Part shown: positions 55,325 to 61,183 of the stretch, piece by piece | How positions within the stretch are numbered: the first letter of the stretch is position 1 | Layout of the letters: each line of letters opens with the position of its first letter | Source of the DNA: Bacteroidota bacterium | Lineage (GTDB): Bacteria; Bacteroidota; Bacteroidia; Chitinophagales; Chitinophagaceae | DNA: 64,000 nucleotides | Reading direction: 5' to 3' | Assembly: GCA_024640255.1 (NCBI GenBank) | Contig: JAHEFI010000001.1 | Location: 372,001-436,000 of the forward strand | The notes under the pieces: model-generated | The model's database searches: none | The model's input: the letters and a program-made list of their open reading frames with translations, nothing else | What the model was told of the DNA's origin: nothing | Translations under genes and position numbers: made by a program

Positions 55325-55606
55325 ATGAAAAAATTAATCATTTGCTTTGGATGGATGCTTATTCATTTTAGTGTTTTCGCACAACATCAAGCCCCAGCGA
55401 ATGTGAGCGCCGGAAAGAATGGAGATCCTGCTATGCCAACTTATTTTGTGAATGGGGTTGAAACACCTTATGAAAAAGTGGTTAAAATAAATTCTACCAC
55501 AATTGAGAGTATGAATGTATACAAGGGTCCTGATGCTATTGCTAAATTTGGTGCAAAGTATAAGCACGGAGTAGTGATGGTTAAACTCAAAAAAACTAAA
55601 AAGTAA
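55325..55606 (+). CDS. Small exported protein resembling a TonB-receptor plug fragment
   Basis: A 93-residue protein with the signal MKKLIICFGWMLIHFSVFAQ. The mature part (PTYFVNGVETPYEKVVKI, IESMNVYKGPDAIAKFGAKY, KHGVVMVKLKK) mirrors the central plug motif of SusC-type receptors (PLFIVDG, IENLNVLKGLSA, GRNGVILITTK), also seen in the SusC gene at the end of this window. There is no barrel. The start is ATG 55325, where the signal peptide begins; an in-frame ATG at 55301 overlaps the peptidase gene. A shared terminator follows. It may be a TonB/ExbBD-interacting or signalling piece; function unknown. Confidence 0.68.
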   Translation: MKKLIICFGWMLIHFSVFAQHQAPANVSAGKNGDPAMPTYFVNGVETPYEKVVKINSTTIESMNVYKGPDAIAKFGAKYKHGVVMVKLKKTKK

Positions 55607-55612
55607 TTTCAA

Positions 55613-55646
55613 AAAATAACCCTCGAATTTCGAGGGTTATTTTTTT
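55613..55646. terminator. Bidirectional intrinsic terminator
   Basis: AAATAACCCTCGAA (55613-55626 region) and TTCGAGGGTTATTT (55629-55642) form a long stem with T-run on plus and the matching A/T flank on minus. It serves the small plug-domain gene and the convergent ricT, whose stop codon lies at its edge. Confidence 0.82.
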
Positions 55647-56937
55647 ATGCGTTGTTATTGTTATTATTATTTTGGGGAGGTCGATTGTTTGGACGAGGTC
55701 CGTTATTATTTGGTCTTGGACCATTATTGTTAGGGCGAGGACCATTATTGTTTGGACGAGGTCCGTTGTTGTTTGGTCTTGGACCGTTATTTCTTGGACC
55801 ATTATTGTTTGGACGATCATTTCTGTTTTGATCTCTTCTTCTGCGATCGTTTTTCTCTAGGCTCTTTAAACTAATTTGACCTACTAATTCAACAAAGCTA
55901 TTTTCTACTTCTTTTACTTTATTGCTGGTTAACTCTACCGCTTGTAATTCATCAACAATTACTCCTTGTTGATTTAAGCGTTTTATTTCTTTAACTCTTT
56001 GAATAGTTAAAGGATAATGCTTGGTATTATTAGGTAGGGTATACCACATTAAATTTTTGAAAATATCTTTCTTAATTAAGAAGGCTTGACCCATTGCAGT
56101 TTGTAAAGTATCTGCATAGTCTGGGAAATCTTGCAAAGCATCCAAGTAGGTATCTAATTCAAAATTCAAACAACATTTTAAACGACCACATTGTCCGCTT
56201 AATTTAGTTTGATTGATAGAAAGGTTTTGGTATCTAGCAGCAGTGGTATTCACACTCTTGAAATCGTGTAACCAAGTGCTACAACATAATTCTCTACCAC
56301 AACTTCCAATGCCACCCAATTTAGCCGCTTCTTGTCTAATACCAATTTGACGCATTTCCACTTTCACTTTGAACTCGCCTGCGAAAATTCTGATTAATTC
56401 TCTAAAGTCAATTCTATCATCTGCAGTATAAAAGAAAGTAGCTTTTTTGCCATCTGCCTGTAATTCTACTTCACTTAGCTTCATCGCTAATTTCAAGTTA
56501 CTTGCATGCGTGCGGCTTCTCGCTAAAATATCTGCTTCCCTGCTCTTGCTTATTTTAAATGCTTCAATATCTCTTTCGTTACTAGCTCTAACTATCTTCT
56601 TCATCTCCGCGCTAAACTCGTCTACGCCGCGTTTTTTCATTTGAATTCGCACAAGCTCTCCAGTAATGGAAACCTCGCCCACGTCAAAACCATTCACCCC
56701 TTCTACAGTGACATAGTCTCCTTTTTCAAAATGTTGTAAAGTAAGATTTCTGAAAAATTCTTTTCGGCTGCCTTGTTTAAAGCTCACTTCCAATACCTTA
56801 CATTGACTTTCCGAATCGTCAATAGGCAGGTCGCGCAACCAATCGTGTACATTCAATCTATTACATCCTCCTGTGCTACAGCCACCATTACTTTGGCAAC
56901 CTCCTGGTTTCCCAGTTCCGCAAGATCCACATCCCAT
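55645..56937 (-). CDS. ricT: RicT/PSP1-family protein with Cys-rich head and Asn/Pro tail
   Basis: A 430-residue PSP1-domain protein. RicT (YaaT) in Bacillus forms a [4Fe-4S]-containing complex with RicA and RicF that promotes RNA processing. The conserved core has VEMRQIGIRQEAAKLGGIG, SCGRELCCSTWL and SGQCGRLKCCLNFEL, whose cysteines fit cluster or metal binding. The head adds five cysteines in residues 3-25 (MGCGSCGTGKPGGCQSNGGC). The tail from about residue 370 is a low-complexity series of GPRPNNN repeats, encoded by 21-bp DNA units. It is downstream of holB on the same strand. Confidence 0.87.
   Translation of the reverse strand: MGCGSCGTGKPGGCQSNGGCSTGGCNRLNVHDWLRDLPIDDSESQCKVLEVSFKQGSRKEFFRNLTLQHFEKGDYVTVEGVNGFDVGEVSITGELVRIQMKKRGVDEFSAEMKKIVRASNERDIEAFKISKSREADILARSRTHASNLKLAMKLSEVELQADGKKATFFYTADDRIDFRELIRIFAGEFKVKVEMRQIGIRQEAAKLGGIGSCGRELCCSTWLHDFKSVNTTAARYQNLSINQTKLSGQCGRLKCCLNFELDTYLDALQDFPDYADTLQTAMGQAFLIKKDIFKNLMWYTLPNNTKHYPLTIQRVKEIKRLNQQGVIVDELQAVELTSNKVKEVENSFVELVGQISLKSLEKNDRRRRDQNRNDRPNNNGPRNNGPRPNNNGPRPNNNGPRPNNNGPRPNNNGPRPNNRPPQNNNNNNNA
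55691..55810. repeat. 21-bp tandem repeats encoding GPRPNNN in ricT
   Basis: Five consecutive 21-bp units (55691-55795) plus a 15-bp partial unit (55796-55810) alternate between two variants, beginning GGACGAGGTCC or GGTCTTGGACC on plus. Two units carry the inverted repeat GGAC-GAG-GTCC. They keep frame and encode the Asn/Pro-rich tail of RicT. Unit number could vary between strains. Confidence 0.85.
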
Positions 56938-57009
56938 ATATAGTAAGTTCAGACTGTTAAAAATAATAAATACCTTAGGCTAGTTCAACTCTTCTCTTCA
57001 CCTTTAAGC

Positions 57010-58209
57010 CTAGCCTTCTGTCAAAATTAAGGTTTTGTTCTGAATGATATGATAGAACTTGATACCCAAGGCCATAAATAGCATTTTAGGGTTGGCATTA
57101 CGCTCAATATAATAGACTGCTTTGTCTAGCTCTTGGATCATGGCTTCTAACTGGCCCACACCCGCAATTTTATTAATTCTTAAGGCAAAATCCTTCAAAT
57201 CTGGGTCTAAATGAAGGTCTTTACCCAATACTTTTAGTCGGATACTTTGCTCCAATAAGTGGTTAAAGTACTTCAAAAATTGCTTTTGAGGCTCTCTTCC
57301 CATTTTACTGGTTTCGTCCACCCATTTGGCTTGTGCTACTGGTCCATTTTTTAAAATGGCATTTAACCATTCTCTTATCTGGGCTAAAAAATCGGCATCG
57401 CTATGTTGGAGAAGATGAAGTGCTTCTCTATAATTACCATCTGCCATCAAAGCCACTTGTGCAGCTTTTTCAGGAGCAATATTAGCTCTTTCAATTAATG
57501 CTTTCTCAATAGAGCTAGCGCTTAATCTTGGAACTCTTATTAATTGACATCTACTTAAAATAGTGGGTAAAATATTTTCTTCTGAGGCAGCTACTAAAAT
57601 AAATATAGTGTTAGCAGGAGGCTCTTCAATTAGTTTTAATAATTTATTTCCTTCTTTACCTAAATACTCAGGCATCCACATTACTAAAACCTTATAATTA
57701 CTTTCAAAACTTTTGAAAGATAATTTTTTGATAATCTCATTGCATTCGTCTGCACTAATATTTCCTTGCTTATTCTCTGCTTTAATTAATTGTAACCAAT
57801 CAAATACATTTCCGTAAGGATAACCATTGATAAAATCTCTCCATGCTTCAATATGATTGGAGCTAAGGTTTTTTTGTCCAGGTTTTTCTGTAATGGATGG
57901 AAAGGAGAAATGCAAATCAGGATGCATTAAAGAATTGGCTCTTTGATAAGACGCTAATTGTTCTATTTCGTCAGGTCCTGGAATTGCTTTTGATGTATTA
58001 TTTTCTGCAGGAGCTCCAAATAAATCTTCTACCGCTTCAGTCTCTCTTGGAATACTTACAATGTATTGTGCGAAGGCAATAGCTAATGGTAATGCTCCTG
58101 AACCTTCAGGGCCTATCATTAACATGGCATGGCTCAGCCTATGATGCTGAACCATTTCCACCAACTGTTGTTGTAATTTTTCTTGACCGATTACTTCACG
58201 CAATAACAT
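57010..58209 (-). CDS. holB: DNA polymerase III delta' subunit (HolB-like)
   Basis: A 399-residue clamp-loader protein. REVIGQEKLQQQLVEMVQHH and RLSHAMLMIGPEGSGALPLA form the N-terminal AAA-like domain. The P-loop lacks its Lys (GPEGSGALP), as usual for the non-ATPase delta' subunit. LIEEPPANTIFILVAASEENILPTI.. has the ILSRCQ arginine-finger motif nearby. No zinc Cys cluster is present. It is the upstream gene of ricT (72-nt gap). A near-consensus -7 box TATCTTCG lies 3 nt before the ATG. Confidence 0.87.
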   Translation of the reverse strand: MLLREVIGQEKLQQQLVEMVQHHRLSHAMLMIGPEGSGALPLAIAFAQYIVSIPRETEAVEDLFGAPAENNTSKAIPGPDEIEQLASYQRANSLMHPDLHFSFPSITEKPGQKNLSSNHIEAWRDFINGYPYGNVFDWLQLIKAENKQGNISADECNEIIKKLSFKSFESNYKVLVMWMPEYLGKEGNKLLKLIEEPPANTIFILVAASEENILPTILSRCQLIRVPRLSASSIEKALIERANIAPEKAAQVALMADGNYREALHLLQHSDADFLAQIREWLNAILKNGPVAQAKWVDETSKMGREPQKQFLKYFNHLLEQSIRLKVLGKDLHLDPDLKDFALRINKIAGVGQLEAMIQELDKAVYYIERNANPKMLFMALGIKFYHIIQNKTLILTEG

Positions 58210-58242
58210 GCAGCGAAGATAAAGGATAGTTATGTAAGCGCC

Positions 58243-58764
58243 TTATTTTAACTGGCTCAAAATAGCTTGATTATCTGGGGTAATATTACTTGGATAATAA
58301 GCAATCATTTTTCCATTCTCGTCTAATAAGAACTTATTGAAATTCCAGCTAATGCTAGCGTCTAAAACGCCGTTCTTAGATTTTTGTGTTAACCATTGAT
58401 AAATAGCTGCTGTATTGGTTCCTTTAACATCAATCTTATCGGCTAATGGGAAGGTTACGCCGTAATTCTTTTTACAGAATTCAACAATTTCTTCATTAGA
58501 TCCTGGCTCTTGACCACCAAATTGATTACAAGGGAAACCGATAATCACTAATTTATCTTTGTATTGCTCATAAACTTTTTCCAATGCTTCATATTGTGGT
58601 GTGTAACCACATTTGCTTGCAGTATTTACCACTAATATTTTCTTACCCTTAAAACTAGCTAATTTAATGTCTTTACCATCAATTCCTTTAACGGTAAAAC
58701 TATGTATACTTTGTGCGCTTAATGTTGTTGCTGCTAATAACATAATGCTTAATAAAAATTTCAT
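58243..58764 (-). CDS. Exported glutathione peroxidase-type thiol peroxidase
   Basis: A 173-residue glutathione-peroxidase-fold enzyme with the signal peptide MKFLLSIMLLAATTLSAQ. The peroxidatic Cys52 is in VNTASKCGYTPQ, the Gln motif is GFPCNQFGGQEPG and the Trp motif is ISWNFNKFLLDENG. The Cys in FPCNQF can act as the resolving residue, so the reductant is more likely thioredoxin-like than glutathione. The signal peptide places it in the periplasm. It lies 33 nt upstream of holB on the same strand order (comF, gpx, holB). Confidence 0.9.
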   Translation of the reverse strand: MKFLLSIMLLAATTLSAQSIHSFTVKGIDGKDIKLASFKGKKILVVNTASKCGYTPQYEALEKVYEQYKDKLVIIGFPCNQFGGQEPGSNEEIVEFCKKNYGVTFPLADKIDVKGTNTAAIYQWLTQKSKNGVLDASISWNFNKFLLDENGKMIAYYPSNITPDNQAILSQLK

Positions 58765-58817
58765 AATGATTCGATTTATTGTACACTAATGTAACATCAA
58801 AAAGGCAGAAAAGTTGA

Positions 58818-59516
58818 CTAAATGGTATAAGTGGCAGTAAAAACACTTAATTTTTTTATTTCTACTGTTTGTAATAAATGGGCCGCGGCTTCAATAGTGG
58901 CTCCTGTGGTTAATACATCATCCACCAATAGTAGATGCTTGTTTAATATAGGATGGGGGTCTTCCAAAATAAAACTTTGCCCAATGGCCTCCATTCTTTT
59001 AATACGATCTTTATGGGTTTGACTAGCAGATTCAAAAGGTTTTCTTAATACTTTATCCATAATTGGCCATCCAGTTATGGATTGTATTCCTTCACAAAGA
59101 ATCATGGACTGATTGTACAATCTTTTATGGTATTTAACATTACTTATTGGAATAGGAATTAAAATGTCTATTGGATTTTCTTTTACTTGTTCCATTAAAA
59201 ATTGCCCCATCCATCTTCCCAACATCCAGCCTGCTTTTTTATTATGATGGTATTTTAATTGAGTGATGAGTAATTGTATAATACTGTCTTTGGTGAAAAA
59301 CAATAATGCATTGGCATATTCAAATGAAATTCTACCCCAAAATATTTTATGAATAGGATTATTGATTTCGTTTTCGAAATCTGTATAGGGTAATGCATGT
59401 ATGCAATTTTTGCACAAAACATCTTGCTTTTCTAACTGATCAGTTCCGCAGCACAAACAAATATGAGGATACCATAGATGCAAAAAAGCATCTAAGTATT
59501 GCTGTAAAAAATGCAT
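58818..59516 (-). CDS. comF: ComF-family phosphoribosyltransferase-like protein
   Basis: A 232-residue ComF protein. The N-terminal zinc finger is ICLCCGTDQLEKQDVLCKNC. The phosphoribosyltransferase motif HLLLVDDVLTTGATIEAAAH is at about residues 193-212, and IDILIPIPISNVKYHKRLYNQS precedes it. It is linked to DNA uptake in naturally competent bacteria, though the biochemical role is unclear. It lies 10 nt downstream of radA, which likewise acts on incoming single-stranded DNA. Confidence 0.9.
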   Translation of the reverse strand: MHFLQQYLDAFLHLWYPHICLCCGTDQLEKQDVLCKNCIHALPYTDFENEINNPIHKIFWGRISFEYANALLFFTKDSIIQLLITQLKYHHNKKAGWMLGRWMGQFLMEQVKENPIDILIPIPISNVKYHKRLYNQSMILCEGIQSITGWPIMDKVLRKPFESASQTHKDRIKRMEAIGQSFILEDPHPILNKHLLLVDDVLTTGATIEAAAHLLQTVEIKKLSVFTATYTI

Positions 59517-59526
59517 TGCATTTTAT

Positions 59527-60897
59527 TTAGAAAAATAACTGATAAGCCTGGTCCACTCTTTCGATGGCAATAATTTCAATGGCATGCTTTTTAATATCAA
59601 TGCCTTTTAAATTAAAAGAAGAAATAAATATTTTTTCAAAACCTAATTTCTCTGCTTCAGCAATTCTTTGTTGAATTCTATTCACTGCTCTAATCTCTCC
59701 ATTTAATCCAACTTCGCCTGCAAAACAAATGCCTTGTGGCAATGGTACATCTTCATAAGAAGAAAGTAATGCAAGAATTACTGCAAGGTCTAAAGAAGGG
59801 TCTTCAATTTTTAATCCACCTGCAATATTTACAAACACATCTTTCATTCCAAAAGCAAATCCACCGCGCTTTTCTAGAACGGCCAATAATAATTGTAATC
59901 TTCTTAAATCAAAGCCAGTCACAGTTCTTTGAGGGGTTCCATAAACACTTTGTGTCACCAATGCTTGTACTTCAATCAATAATGGGCGCATGCCTTCCAT
60001 GCTTGCAGCAATCGCACTTCCACTAAGTGAATCATTTCTTTGTGCTATTAAAAATGCAGAAGGATTGGTTACTACTTTCATTCCTTCTCCAGTCATTTCG
60101 TAAATACCTAATTCACTTGTTCCGCCAAATCTATTTTTTAAAGTACGCAACATTCTGTAGGCATAATGTCTATCACCTTCAAATTGTAAAACAGTATCCA
60201 CCATATGTTCTAAAATTTTTGGACCAGCAATAGAACCTTCTTTAGTGATATGTCCAATTAAGAAAACAGGCGTACCTGTTTCTTTAGCGAATCTTTGAAA
60301 CTCTGCAGCACATTGTTTGATTTGTGAAACAGATCCAGCACCTGCTTCAATTAAATTTGATTCAATGGTTTGAATGGAATCAACAATCAATACTGTAGGC
60401 TTTAATTTTTTGATGGCTTTGAAAATAGCATTGGTGCGTGTTTCAGCGAGTAAATAAAAATGTTCATTTTTTAAATTCAATCTATCTGCACGCATTTTAA
60501 TTTGCTGAATACTTTCTTCACCACTGATATATAAAACAGTTTGATTTTTCATCATCAAACCTTGTTGTAAAAACAATGTACTTTTTCCAATACCTGGTTC
60601 ACCTGCTACTAATACAATGGATCCTAAAACAATACCACCACCTAATACTCTATTTAATTCTGTGTCTGAGCTATCAATTCTTTTTTCTGAAGTACTATTT
60701 ACTTGATCAATCGCAATTAACTCAGAACCTTTTTGTTGGTTACTATATCCATCCCATCCTGCTTCTTTTTCTTTTCCTGCATCAATGAGTTCTTCCGTGA
60801 ATGTATTCCATTCATTACAAGCTGGACATTTACCTACCCATTTGGTAGACTCATAACCACAATTATTACAAAAAAAGGCAGATTTCGTTTTGCTCAT
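59527..60897 (-). CDS. radA: DNA repair protein RadA
   Basis: A 456-residue RecA-like branch-migration helicase. The zinc finger is FFCNNCGYESTKWVGKCPAC, Walker A is AGEPGIGKSTLFLQQ, and the RadA motif is LKNRFGGTSELGIYEM. The C-terminal Lon-protease-like domain includes DPSLDLAVILALLSSYEDVP and FAGEVGLNGEIRAVNRI. It lies upstream of comF by 10 nt. A near-consensus -7 box TATCTTTA (60909-60902) lies 4 nt before the ATG. Confidence 0.95.
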   Translation of the reverse strand: MSKTKSAFFCNNCGYESTKWVGKCPACNEWNTFTEELIDAGKEKEAGWDGYSNQQKGSELIAIDQVNSTSEKRIDSSDTELNRVLGGGIVLGSIVLVAGEPGIGKSTLFLQQGLMMKNQTVLYISGEESIQQIKMRADRLNLKNEHFYLLAETRTNAIFKAIKKLKPTVLIVDSIQTIESNLIEAGAGSVSQIKQCAAEFQRFAKETGTPVFLIGHITKEGSIAGPKILEHMVDTVLQFEGDRHYAYRMLRTLKNRFGGTSELGIYEMTGEGMKVVTNPSAFLIAQRNDSLSGSAIAASMEGMRPLLIEVQALVTQSVYGTPQRTVTGFDLRRLQLLLAVLEKRGGFAFGMKDVFVNIAGGLKIEDPSLDLAVILALLSSYEDVPLPQGICFAGEVGLNGEIRAVNRIQQRIAEAEKLGFEKIFISSFNLKGIDIKKHAIEIIAIERVDQAYQLFF

Positions 60898-61183
60898 GCA
60901 GTAAAGATAATAGGATATCTTTTTTAATATAGGGTAATTACCGAAATCGCGTTTTTTTGGACAATTTCTTCATATTATTTAAAAATATATGTGACTAAAT
61001 CCAATTCTTACTTCTCATAAGTAACTGAAAATCAATCAATATGTACAAATATGATTATTTTAATATGTATTTTTTACACTTTAAGATCACAAAAAGTTAA
61101 AGAAATCAAAAAATTTGTTTAATTTTAAGAGCATGTTCTTTCTATTTAGGGAGAACTTTTTTAACAAAAATTTTGACAACAAC
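60898..61183. other. Intergenic region between radA and the SusC-type gene
   Basis: This 286-base stretch is the longest without a gene. It is very A+T-rich. It holds an inverted repeat TTACTT-CTCAT-AAGTAA (61008-61024). I see no perfect TAnnTTTG box for the receptor and no RNA-gene or terminator structure. The receptor frame could extend in frame to ATG 61133, but its signal peptide starts at 61184. Confidence 0.5.

Noticed and set aside
55691-55810. Regular 21-bp repeats as a possible CRISPR array
   Set aside because: Units are contiguous with no unique spacers and encode GPRPNNN in frame within ricT.
55672-55860. Open frame of 62 codons on the plus strand over the ricT repeats
   Set aside because: It is the antisense reading of the 21-bp repeats; periodic DNA keeps several frames open. 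No start context or homology.
56976-57016. Inverted repeat TTAGGCTAG / CTAGCCTT around the holB stop as a terminator
   Set aside because: The stem is only about 7 bp with a loop of some 26 nt, so it is too weak to call, though a T-rich tract follows on minus.
57010-58209. Missing Lys in the holB P-loop as a sign of pseudogenisation
   Set aside because: Delta' subunits commonly lack a working ATP site, and the gene is otherwise full length.
61133-61183. In-frame ATG upstream of the SusC-type receptor
   Set aside because: It would add 17 charged residues before a complete signal peptide that starts at 61184.
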